Source of the DNA: Arcicella rosea
GTDB lineage: Bacteria; Bacteroidota; Bacteroidia; Cytophagales; Spirosomataceae
DNA: 64,000 nucleotides
NCBI RefSeq assembly: GCF_040543805.1
Contig: NZ_JBEUMS010000003.1
Location: 310,001-374,000 of the forward strand
Direction: 5' to 3'
Part shown: in pieces, positions 17,933 through 25,536 of the stretch
How the letters are laid out: each line of letters starts with the position of its first letter
How positions within the stretch are numbered: position 1 is the stretch's first letter
Program-made: the position numbers and the translations under genes
Notes under the pieces: generated by a model
The model's input: only the letters and a program-made list of their open reading frames with translations
Databases searched by the model: none
Told to the model about the DNA's origin: nothing

Positions 17933-18904
17933 ATGAAACTTACACAATTCGTACAAGCTCTCAACGAAGAATTTTCCCAGCAAACTTACGGTGAACATCC
18001 CGAAGAATTATATGAGCCCATCCGCTATTTAATGTCTTTGGGTGGTAAAAGGATGAGACCATTAATGACTTTAATGGCAACAGCCTTATTCACAGACGAT
18101 TGGCAAAAAGCAATTAAACCTGCTACTGCGGTAGAAGTTTTCCATAATTTCACTTTAATGCACGATGACATCATGGACAAAGCGCCCTTGCGTCGTGGCA
18201 AACCGACAGTTCATGCCAAATGGAATGATAATACTGCCATTCTTTCGGGCGATGTAATGCTAGTGCAAGCTTACGAATTATTGATGTTTGTAGAAGATGC
18301 TAAATTTAAAAAAGCTTTAAAAAGATTTAATCGTACTGCCGCAGAAGTTTGTGAAGGACAACAATTAGATATGAATTTCGAAAATCGTGAAAACGTTAGC
18401 GAAGAAGAATATCTTGAAATGATTAAATTAAAAACTTCAGTACTCTTGGGTTATGCCTTAGAATTAGGTGGAATTATTGGTGGAGCAAGCGAAAAATCGT
18501 GTGATTTACTTTATAACATTGGTCTAAATATTGGTTTAGGTTTCCAACTAAAAGATGATTTATTAGACGTTTACGGCGACCCTGAGAAATTCGGAAAACA
18601 AGTAGGTGGCGACATTATTTCGAATAAAAAAACTTTTATGTTGATAGAAGCTTTGGAAAAAGCCGAAGGTGAAACCAAATTAGCTTTAGACAAATGGCTT
18701 TCTCTGAAAGAATTTGACGCTACCGAAAAAGTAAAAGCAGTTACAGCCATTTATGATACTTTAGGTATTCGTGAAGTAGCAACGATAAAAATTAATACTT
18801 ACTTCGATAAAGCTTTTGAAGCGCTAGATTCGCTAAAAGTAGATGAAGACAGAAAGCTTATTCTACGAACATTTGCTGAAACTTTGATTGATAGAGAGGT
18901 TTAA
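17933..18904 (+). CDS. Trans-polyprenyl diphosphate synthase
   Basis: An all-alpha isoprenyl diphosphate synthase of 323 residues that adds isopentenyl diphosphate units to an allylic primer. The two magnesium-binding aspartate motifs are intact: DDIMD at 78-82 and DDLLD at 208-212. GGKRMRP near residue 37 and GEGQQ-like CEGQQLDM near 140 are typical. The residue five before the first motif is phenylalanine (F73), which in characterised enzymes tends to limit product length (GGPP-like) rather than allow the C35-C40 menaquinone tail. The exact product is inference. dxr, of the MEP pathway, lies nearby at 19819. Confidence 0.93.
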   Translation: MKLTQFVQALNEEFSQQTYGEHPEELYEPIRYLMSLGGKRMRPLMTLMATALFTDDWQKAIKPATAVEVFHNFTLMHDDIMDKAPLRRGKPTVHAKWNDNTAILSGDVMLVQAYELLMFVEDAKFKKALKRFNRTAAEVCEGQQLDMNFENRENVSEEEYLEMIKLKTSVLLGYALELGGIIGGASEKSCDLLYNIGLNIGLGFQLKDDLLDVYGDPEKFGKQVGGDIISNKKTFMLIEALEKAEGETKLALDKWLSLKEFDATEKVKAVTAIYDTLGIREVATIKINTYFDKAFEALDSLKVDEDRKLILRTFAETLIDREV

Positions 18905-18930
18905 CGTAAATTTGTAATGAAAGATACTGG

Positions 18931-18964
18931 CAGTCGAACCAATTGTTTCGGCTGTTTTTGTTTT
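18931..18964 (+). terminator. Terminator after the polyprenyl synthase gene
   Basis: An 8-bp stem with one T-G pair (18931-18938 with 18947-18954) and an 8-nt loop is followed by TTTTTGTTTT. Confidence 0.75.
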
Positions 18965-19027
18965 ATAAAAATTGAGAATTTGTCGTTTCATTCAAATTCT
19001 TTTCCACAGATATTCTAAAAAAATAAT

Positions 19028-19645
19028 ATGTCATTAACTTACATTTTTATTGGAATTACGATTGCACTGAGCCTTTATGCTTGGAATAATCAAACTGTTT
19101 TGAATAAGTGGATTATGCATCCATATTCAGTAAAAGAATACAAAGAATACTATCGTTTCTTAACTTCTGGTTTTTTACATGCTGATTATGGACATTTATT
19201 TTTCAACATGCTGAGTTTGTATTTTTTCGGAGATATTGTAGAATATTATTTTTCAGAAATTTTCGGCTCAGATATTGGTTCATTGCTTTATGCTGCTCTT
19301 TACTTATTAGGTATTATTTTTGCGAATGTGCCAAGTTATGCAGACCATAAAAACGACCGCTATTATAATGCACTGGGTGCTTCTGGTGGTGTTTCGGCAG
19401 TTGTGTTTTCAGCAATTCTTTTCCAACCGACGGCTCAGATTTATGTATATTTCTTTCCAATGCCAGGTTTTATTTATGCCATTTTGTATTCGGCGTACTC
19501 TTATTATATGTCGAAACGAAATTTAGATAATATTGGGCACTCAGCTCACCTTTATGGTGCTGCTTTTGGAATTGCTTTTACATTGCTCCTAAAACCTTCG
19601 TTATTTTCGCACTTTATTAGCCAAATTCTGGGTTGGGCTCTTTAA
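19028..19645 (+). CDS. Rhomboid-family intramembrane serine protease
   Basis: A six-helix membrane protein of 205 residues that cleaves other membrane proteins within the bilayer. The catalytic serine is S119 in GASGGVSA and the catalytic histidine is H174 in HSAHLYGAAFG. H56 and N60 in GHLFFNM fit the oxyanion-stabilising HxxxN of rhomboids. No extra soluble domain is present. It follows a terminator and has its own unidentified promoter in the 18965-19027 gap. Substrates cannot be inferred from context. Confidence 0.93.
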   Translation: MSLTYIFIGITIALSLYAWNNQTVLNKWIMHPYSVKEYKEYYRFLTSGFLHADYGHLFFNMLSLYFFGDIVEYYFSEIFGSDIGSLLYAALYLLGIIFANVPSYADHKNDRYYNALGASGGVSAVVFSAILFQPTAQIYVYFFPMPGFIYAILYSAYSYYMSKRNLDNIGHSAHLYGAAFGIAFTLLLKPSLFSHFISQILGWAL

Positions 19646-19818
19646 TTTTATATCATTAATCTAATCATAAAAGACAATTAACCCGCTTAAAACTTCTTAC
19701 TGATAATTTCAAGAATAAGTTTTGAGAAAAAATTAGATTTCACCAATAATCTAATTTGCAAACCGTCTGATAATAAGACTCATAGCTTGCAACTAATTGC
19801 TCAAGGCTAATATCATTT

Positions 19819-20970
19819 ATGCAAAAAAGAAAAATTGCCATTTTAGGCTCAACGGGTTCAATCGGAACACAAGCCTTAGAAGTAATAAAAGCCAACGAAG
19901 ACATCTTCGAAGTAGAAGTATTAACAGCCCAAAACAATGCCGATTTATTAATTGAACAAAGTTTAACGTTCAAACCAAATTGTGTTGTTATTGGCAATGA
20001 TGATTTATACGATAAAGTACATTCAGCATTAGATAACGCAGGAATAAAAGTTTATGCTGGTGCAAAAGCCTTAGAATCTGTTGTTCAAATGGATTCTATT
20101 GACATAGTTCTTACTTCGATGGTTGGTTATGCAGGTTTATTGCCTACTATCAAAGCCATTGAAGCTGGTAAACATATTGCACTTGCCAATAAAGAAACTT
20201 TAGTTGTTGCTGGAGAATTAATTACTAAACTTGCCGAAGAAAAAGGAGTAAATATTTATCCAGTTGATTCTGAACATTCTGCTATTTTTCAATGCTTGGT
20301 TGGAGAATTTCATAACCCAATCGAAAAAATAATTTTAACAGCTTCAGGTGGTCCATTCAGAGGAAAAAAACGTGAAGATTTGGCAAAAGTAACCAAAGCT
20401 CAGGCACTAAAACATCCAAATTGGGTAATGGGTGCTAAAATCACGATTGATTCTGCCAGTTTGATGAACAAAGGACTAGAAGTAATTGAAGCAAAATGGT
20501 TATTTGGGTTGAAAGCTTCGCAAATTGAAGTTGTTGTTCATCCGCAATCAATCATTCATTCTTTGGTTCAGTTTGAAGATGGTTCTATGAAAGCACAAAT
20601 GGGTTTGCCTGATATGAAGCTTCCTATTCAATTTGCTTTGGGATTTCCGAATAGAATAAAATCAGATTTTCCACGTTTCGACTTCACAAAATATCCTTCT
20701 CTAACATTTGAACAACCTGATACCGAAACATTTCGTAACTTGCAATTAGCTTTCGAGGCGATGGACAAAGGCGGAAACCTTCCTTGTATCATGAATGCAG
20801 CCAATGAAATTGCTGTTGAAGCCTTTTTACAAGACAAAATTGGTTTTTTAGAGATGTCAGACCTCATCGAAAACTGCATGAGTAAAGTGGATTTTATTCA
20901 AAAGCCAAGTATTGATGATTATATTCAGACAGACCAAGCAACAAGAAGACTAGCCCAAACGCTAGTTTAA
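19819..20970 (+). CDS. dxr: 1-deoxy-D-xylulose 5-phosphate reductoisomerase
   Basis: Second enzyme of the MEP isoprenoid pathway, converting DXP to 2-C-methyl-D-erythritol 4-phosphate with NADPH. The 383-residue protein begins with the dinucleotide-binding motif GSTGSIG (residues 10-16). It contains ALANKETLVVAGE, PVDSEHSAIFQ with the metal-binding acid, the TASGGPF loop and SLMNKGLEVIEAKWLF, all diagnostic. The C-terminal NAANEIAVEAFL helices are complete. rseP follows after 77 bp in the same direction; this dxr-rseP order is common in bacteria. Confidence 0.98.
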   Translation: MQKRKIAILGSTGSIGTQALEVIKANEDIFEVEVLTAQNNADLLIEQSLTFKPNCVVIGNDDLYDKVHSALDNAGIKVYAGAKALESVVQMDSIDIVLTSMVGYAGLLPTIKAIEAGKHIALANKETLVVAGELITKLAEEKGVNIYPVDSEHSAIFQCLVGEFHNPIEKIILTASGGPFRGKKREDLAKVTKAQALKHPNWVMGAKITIDSASLMNKGLEVIEAKWLFGLKASQIEVVVHPQSIIHSLVQFEDGSMKAQMGLPDMKLPIQFALGFPNRIKSDFPRFDFTKYPSLTFEQPDTETFRNLQLAFEAMDKGGNLPCIMNAANEIAVEAFLQDKIGFLEMSDLIENCMSKVDFIQKPSIDDYIQTDQATRRLAQTLV

Positions 20971-21015
20971 TTTCAATATTTAATCAGTAAAAAATCTTAG
21001 AACACAAATCGTAAA

Positions 21016-21023
21016 TAAATTTG
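21016..21023 (+). promoter_or_regulatory. Possible -7 element for rseP
   Basis: TAAATTTG matches TAnnTTTG 25 nt before the rseP ATG. The matching TTTG is not evident, so rseP may also be read from dxr. Confidence 0.3.
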
Positions 21024-21047
21024 ATTTTACGAGATAACACTTAACAA

Positions 21048-22436
21048 ATGGACGGTTTAGTTATGGCGGGGCAGTTAATTTTAGGACTGTCAATTTTAGT
21101 AAGTTTACATGAATTTGGGCATTATATTACCGCAAAGTGGTTCAAAATGCGTGTTGATAAATTCTATCTTTTCTTCGACTTTTTGTTTCCAGTACCTACT
21201 GTTTTAAACTTCGCTTTATTCAAAAAGAAAATCGGTGATACAGAATATGGTTTAGGATGGTTTCCATTAGGTGGTTATGTTTCAATTGCCGGAATGATTG
21301 ACGAAACACAAGATGCTTCAAAATTATCTGCCATTCCTGAACCTTGGGAATTTCGTGGAAAACCAGCTTGGCAACGTTTAATTGTAATGCTTGGTGGAAT
21401 TATTGTCAACGTAATTTTGGGAGTTGCTATCTACTTCGGTATCAATTATAAAACTGGAAATAATTATATCGCTAAAGACGAACTAAACAAAAACGGTATT
21501 TATGCTGGTAGTTTGGCACAAGAAGTTGGTTTTAAAACTGGCGATAAAGTATTGAAAGTAAACGGAAAAGATTTCAAAGAATATAGCGAAATCGGTGGTG
21601 CAATTCTCGATGATGATGTTTCTTATACCGTAGAACGTGCTGGAAAAACTATCGAAGTAGTAATTCCTTCTGATTTCTTGAATAAATTATCTGACCAAAA
21701 AGACCAATTCATTCAACCATTATATCCATTCAAAATTGCACAAGTAACAGAACCTAAAAAACCTTCTTTATTAAGTAAACTTTTTGGTAAGTCTGCACCA
21801 GAAGACTTACCTGCCTACAAAGTCGGCTTGAAAGCGGGTGATAGAATAGTAAGTATGAATGGACATCCAGTTGTTTTCTATCAATTATTAAAAGATAGCT
21901 TAACAAAATATGCTGGAAAAAACGTTGCTTTTGGTATTGAAAGACAAGGAAAAGTAGATACCATTAACATGACCGTTACCAAAGAAGGTAAATTAGGCTT
22001 TGCAGCAGAACGCATAATCAAATTCTCACACGAAGATTATACCATCGGCCAAGCCTTTGTAATGGGTGCAACAGACGCATTTGATGTAGTTGTGAAAAAT
22101 GTTAAAGGTTTCAAAAAGATTTTTGCAGGCGATGTTCGTGCCGATAAAGCCTTGAGCGGACCTTTTGAAATTGCTGAAATGTACGGTGCTCACTGGGATT
22201 GGTTAAATTTCTGGACACTTACAGGTTTACTTTCAATGGCTTTGGCATTTATGAATTTATTGCCAATTCCTGCGCTTGATGGTGGTCACGCTTTGTTCTT
22301 ATTGTATGAAATCATCACTGGTCGTCCGCCATCAGAAAAAGTATTAGAAAGAGCGCAACAAGTAGGAACAGTAATCTTGTTAGCCTTAATGGTTTTTGTA
22401 CTAGGAAACGGAGCATTCAAAGCATTTTTTAAATAA
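21048..22436 (+). CDS. rseP: RseP-type site-2 metalloprotease
   Basis: Zinc intramembrane protease of 462 residues. The active-site HEFGH is at residues 21-25 in the first membrane helix, and the third zinc ligand D411 lies in PIPALDGGH in the last core helix. Two periplasmic PDZ domains lie between: one around AQEVGFKTGDKVLKVNGK (about 150-180) and one around VGLKAGDRIVSMNG (about 255-275). In other bacteria such proteases cut anti-sigma factors and leftover signal peptides; the substrate here is unknown. The DUF6702 gene starts directly after its stop codon. Confidence 0.97.
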   Translation: MDGLVMAGQLILGLSILVSLHEFGHYITAKWFKMRVDKFYLFFDFLFPVPTVLNFALFKKKIGDTEYGLGWFPLGGYVSIAGMIDETQDASKLSAIPEPWEFRGKPAWQRLIVMLGGIIVNVILGVAIYFGINYKTGNNYIAKDELNKNGIYAGSLAQEVGFKTGDKVLKVNGKDFKEYSEIGGAILDDDVSYTVERAGKTIEVVIPSDFLNKLSDQKDQFIQPLYPFKIAQVTEPKKPSLLSKLFGKSAPEDLPAYKVGLKAGDRIVSMNGHPVVFYQLLKDSLTKYAGKNVAFGIERQGKVDTINMTVTKEGKLGFAAERIIKFSHEDYTIGQAFVMGATDAFDVVVKNVKGFKKIFAGDVRADKALSGPFEIAEMYGAHWDWLNFWTLTGLLSMALAFMNLLPIPALDGGHALFLLYEIITGRPPSEKVLERAQQVGTVILLALMVFVLGNGAFKAFFK

Positions 22437-22988
22437 ATGACGACTATCAAAAATAACAATATTTTAAAACCTGTCAAGATGAACAATCTTGGCAGGTTTT
22501 TACTTTTAGGAATCATCATTCTTTCAAGTAGTTTCAAACTAAGTAATACTTTGCACGCATTTCATACCAGCCTTACCGAAATGCGCTATAATGCTAAAAG
22601 TAAAGGGTTTGAAGTAAGTGTAAGAGTATTTACGGATGATTTGGAAAAAGTACTTTCGCACGATAATCAGAATAAGAAAATTATTGTTGAAAACAACGAT
22701 AAAAACGATGCTTTGGTAGAACAATATGTGAAAAAACACTTTATGTTGGTTAATGCTAAGAATCAACTCAAAGCCATTCAATACATAGGAAAAGAAAAAG
22801 AAGGAGACGCAACTTGGATTTACTTAGAATTACCAATGAACGAAGCACTTTCAGGACTAAGATTAAAAAATGATGTACTCATTGATATGTTTGAAGACCA
22901 AACTAACATCGTGAATGTCTTTGTAAAAGATGAAAAAAAGTCATTTATCTTCAATGCAAAAACAAAAATTTTCACAATTGATTTTTAA
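22437..22988 (+). CDS. DUF6702 family exported protein
   Basis: A 183-residue protein found next to rseP in many Bacteroidota and annotated as DUF6702; its function is unknown. After a hydrophobic export signal (RFLLLGIIILSSSF) comes HAFHTSLTEMRYN, the family hallmark, and a beta-rich domain with VRVFTDDLEKVL. Two starts are possible: the ATG at 22437, immediately after the rseP stop, or the ATG at 22479, which gives a tidier signal peptide. A strong terminator-like hairpin covers 22466-22501, so it spans the second ATG. The 3' end overlaps the convergent mcrC gene by 4 bp. Confidence 0.8.
   Translation: MTTIKNNNILKPVKMNNLGRFLLLGIIILSSSFKLSNTLHAFHTSLTEMRYNAKSKGFEVSVRVFTDDLEKVLSHDNQNKKIIVENNDKNDALVEQYVKKHFMLVNAKNQLKAIQYIGKEKEGDATWIYLELPMNEALSGLRLKNDVLIDMFEDQTNIVNVFVKDEKKSFIFNAKTKIFTIDF
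22466..22502 (+). terminator. Terminator-like hairpin inside the DUF6702 5' coding region
   Basis: A 15-bp stem with one G-U pair (22466-22480 with 22486-22500), a 5-nt GAACA loop and a T run meet the criteria for an intrinsic terminator. It lies 30 nt after the rseP stop, yet inside the reading frame of DUF6702. Confidence 0.65.
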
Positions 22989-24034
22989 ATATTTTCAGAA
23001 GAACGAGTTTCCAGCTCGTTGAATTTTCTTTCTAATATCAACAGTAAATCTCTTTTGATTTCTATCCACGGTTGATTGAGGTTCAACGTTTCGACCCTGA
23101 TTCGATGTTCTTCATAAGTATAAGTGAGGCTTAGACTTTTCTGGACAGTTGGGTACAACAAAATACCTTCCGCTTGTAGGTTGGGCTGGTTTTTCAAGTA
23201 GGCAAACATTTGGTATAAATTCCGAGAATGTATTTTCTCGGCATCATAAAAATGCTGAAGTGTTTCTGAATAATACTTTGCATCAATAATAATCTTCCGA
23301 TTTGAAGGCAATTTGATTGAAATATCCGTTTGCATTTTGGGCAAAAACTGCATTTGTTCTCCCGTAAATTGCCAATGTAAATCTTCTCGAAAGACTTTTG
23401 CTTCTGGTACTTCTATTTTATAAAAATTACGTACAAATTCTTCAAAAAGCCTAGCCATTTGGCGTTCATCTCGCAAAAAATCTTTGAATTTTACTTCTCC
23501 CGTTTTTTCATGAATGGATAGGTTTTGATGCAACAATTCACAAATATTCAATAGAAAAAGATAATACTGATTATTACGGTGAATCTGAACACTTGAAAAA
23601 GTACCATTCCTAATTTCAATTGCATCAACATCCGTTAATTGATACAAAACAGCTTGAATATCTCTCTTCAATTTTCTATCAAGCGTTGGCAGTTTTATAA
23701 CATTCTGTAATGAAGTTTTTAAGATTTGATTCGGTAAAATATTTATTGAAAGTTCATCAAACTCGCACATTGCCAAACCTTGTTGAAAAAGATTTTTACG
23801 AAGAGAATAATTAAAAGCTACTCTTCCTTTAATGCCTTGATAAAGATTTTGTTCAGCAATATATTGTTTATCCAAACCACGATTTATCAAGGCTTTCATG
23901 CCTTTTAAAAGTACTTTAGCTAATAAATTAGGCAAATCGGGTACTTCAATCGTAGAAACATTCATCAACTCTTTTTCCTCTAGCCGATTCCAAGCGTAGC
24001 AGAGTAAGAAATATATGTTTTCAATAGGAATCAT
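22985..24034 (-). CDS. mcrC: McrC-like subunit of a McrBC restriction system
   Basis: McrC is the nuclease partner of the McrB GTPase in type IV restriction of modified DNA. The 349-residue protein begins with IPIENIYFLLCYAWNRL, a strong family signature, and continues with FNYSLRKNLFQQGLAMCEFDEL. The nuclease core sits near residues 230-260: a PD-(D/E)xK-like set ending in IIIDAKYYSE. It lies 85 bp downstream of mcrB on the same strand. The 4-bp overlap with the 3' end of DUF6702 leaves no room for a terminator between the convergent genes. Confidence 0.92.
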   Translation of the reverse strand: MIPIENIYFLLCYAWNRLEEKELMNVSTIEVPDLPNLLAKVLLKGMKALINRGLDKQYIAEQNLYQGIKGRVAFNYSLRKNLFQQGLAMCEFDELSINILPNQILKTSLQNVIKLPTLDRKLKRDIQAVLYQLTDVDAIEIRNGTFSSVQIHRNNQYYLFLLNICELLHQNLSIHEKTGEVKFKDFLRDERQMARLFEEFVRNFYKIEVPEAKVFREDLHWQFTGEQMQFLPKMQTDISIKLPSNRKIIIDAKYYSETLQHFYDAEKIHSRNLYQMFAYLKNQPNLQAEGILLYPTVQKSLSLTYTYEEHRIRVETLNLNQPWIEIKRDLLLILERKFNELETRSSENI

Positions 24035-24119
24035 TTTGAGTGTGGAGTTTTGAATGCGGAGTGAGGAGTATTTTTACTAAAAAATAAAAAGCTCAAAGCT
24101 CATTACTCAAAGCTACAAG

Positions 24120-25451
24120 CTAAAAAATATCAAGTAATTTCTTAATTTCAGTTCTTACTTTCTCCTCATTATCAAACCAATATTCTTCTAAAAGAGGAGC
24201 GATTTCTAGATTTACAATCCTACGATACCATTTTCGAGTATCTTCTTCGTTAGCAAAAGTTGAAAAATAACTATGTCCAATCTGAAAACCTTTTTGCAGG
24301 TTTTTGTCATTCGAAATCACTTGATTTAGCTGAGTAATTGCTTTACTTAGTCTTTCTGCAAAGCTTTTCTCTACTCCTTTTTGAACCAAATATGTCTCAA
24401 ACTTTTGATTGAAAAGAGGTTCTAAAGTAATAAAAGCGAAACGTCGGCGTAAAGCATAATCAATCATTGCCAAAGAGCGGTCGGCAGTATTCATCGTGCC
24501 GATGATGTACAAATTCTCTGGTACATAAAAAGGCTCAGAATCTTTATCACCATAGGTTAAAGGCATTTCGTTCACTCTTCCACGCTTGTCAGACTCAATC
24601 AAGAGCAATAATTCACCAAAAATTTTACTCAAATTTCCACGATTTATTTCATCAATAATAAAGAAATGGTCGATACCAGCATTGCGCTGTGCTTGGCGAC
24701 AAAACTCATAAAATACGCCATTTTTAAGTTTGAAACCTCCGTCACCATCAGGTCTTAAACCTTGAATAAAATCTTCGTAAGAGTACGACTGATGAAACTG
24801 TACCATTTTTATCCTGGAATCATCTTGCGTTCCGACCAAAGTATAAGCCAAACGCTTGGCGATAAAAGTTTTGCCCACGCCCGGAGGACCTTGAAGTATG
24901 ATGTTTTTCTTGTATTTCAGCGTTTCAAGTATTTCCTCAAACTGCTCTTCATCCATAAATAAATCGACTAAAGCATCTTTTTTTTCATAAGGGATTAATA
25001 CGTCTTCGCTAATCATTGCTTCTTTCTGTGCATCAATCATGGCTTGAATTGCCTCAAATTCATCTTCTGTAATTTTGAATAAACTTCCTTGATTGTTTTT
25101 TAATACTTCTGAATCTTTAAAAAATTGAATAGATTTTAGTTCAATCCAGTCAATCGGTTCAGGAACTTTCTCCTTCATTTTAAAGGAAATAATTTCACCA
25201 TGATAAGGGTCGAAATGAAGTGCTTCGGTGATTTCAAAAATAGCTTTGATTTGTTTTACTGGTGTAGATTCATAGCCAATCACCAAATCGCCTTTTTTAA
25301 CTGCCTCGAAATACTTATAGATTCTACGTTTATGGTCAAATTCATTGTGGGAAGTATAAGACTGCACTTGTCCAAGTTTGAACGAGTCTATCGACCAAAG
25401 GCGTGGATTAACATTTAACCACCAATAATTTCTAGCGTTTTTTTGAGGCAT
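24120..25451 (-). CDS. mcrB: McrB-like AAA+ GTPase with N-terminal EVE-like domain
   Basis: Motor subunit of a McrBC type IV restriction system, 443 residues from the preferred start. Residues about 8-140 form an EVE/PUA-like domain (NYWWLNVNPRLWS, VKKGDLVIGYESTP), a fold known to read modified cytosine bases. The AAA+ core follows: Walker A GPPGVGKT at 188-195, Walker B with the McrB form FIIDEINR at 264-271, the GTP-specific signature MNTADRS at 320-326, and DYALRRRF. The frame extends up to 25502, but that part overlaps the rng terminator, and the ATG at 25451 (MPQKNARNYWW) starts just before the EVE domain. Confidence 0.92.
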   Translation of the reverse strand: MPQKNARNYWWLNVNPRLWSIDSFKLGQVQSYTSHNEFDHKRRIYKYFEAVKKGDLVIGYESTPVKQIKAIFEITEALHFDPYHGEIISFKMKEKVPEPIDWIELKSIQFFKDSEVLKNNQGSLFKITEDEFEAIQAMIDAQKEAMISEDVLIPYEKKDALVDLFMDEEQFEEILETLKYKKNIILQGPPGVGKTFIAKRLAYTLVGTQDDSRIKMVQFHQSYSYEDFIQGLRPDGDGGFKLKNGVFYEFCRQAQRNAGIDHFFIIDEINRGNLSKIFGELLLLIESDKRGRVNEMPLTYGDKDSEPFYVPENLYIIGTMNTADRSLAMIDYALRRRFAFITLEPLFNQKFETYLVQKGVEKSFAERLSKAITQLNQVISNDKNLQKGFQIGHSYFSTFANEEDTRKWYRRIVNLEIAPLLEEYWFDNEEKVRTEIKKLLDIF

Positions 25452-25469
25452 TTCAGAATAATATTTACA

Positions 25470-25477
25470 CAAATATA
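25470..25477 (-). promoter_or_regulatory. Possible mcrB -7 element just beyond the rng terminator
   Basis: TATATTTG on the minus strand matches TAnnTTTG and lies 18 nt before the mcrB ATG, giving a very short leader. It abuts the T tract of the rng terminator (25481-25486), and any -33 element would lie within the terminator stem. Confidence 0.4.
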
Positions 25478-25478
25478 G

Positions 25479-25519
25479 GCAAAAAAAACAGCCTGAAATC
25501 AAGAAGAAATCAGGCTGTT
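25479..25519 (-). terminator. Terminator after rng
   Basis: A 10-bp stem (25487-25496 with 25510-25519) and a 13-nt loop are followed by a T run on the minus strand (eight A residues on the plus strand from 25481). Confidence 0.85.
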
Positions 25520-25536
25520 ATACAAGTAATTATCTT

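Noticed and set aside
24120..25502. Longer McrB starting at 25502
   Set aside because: The 17 extra codons overlap the rng terminator and add a cysteine-rich stretch; the ATG at 25451 starts just ahead of the EVE-like domain.
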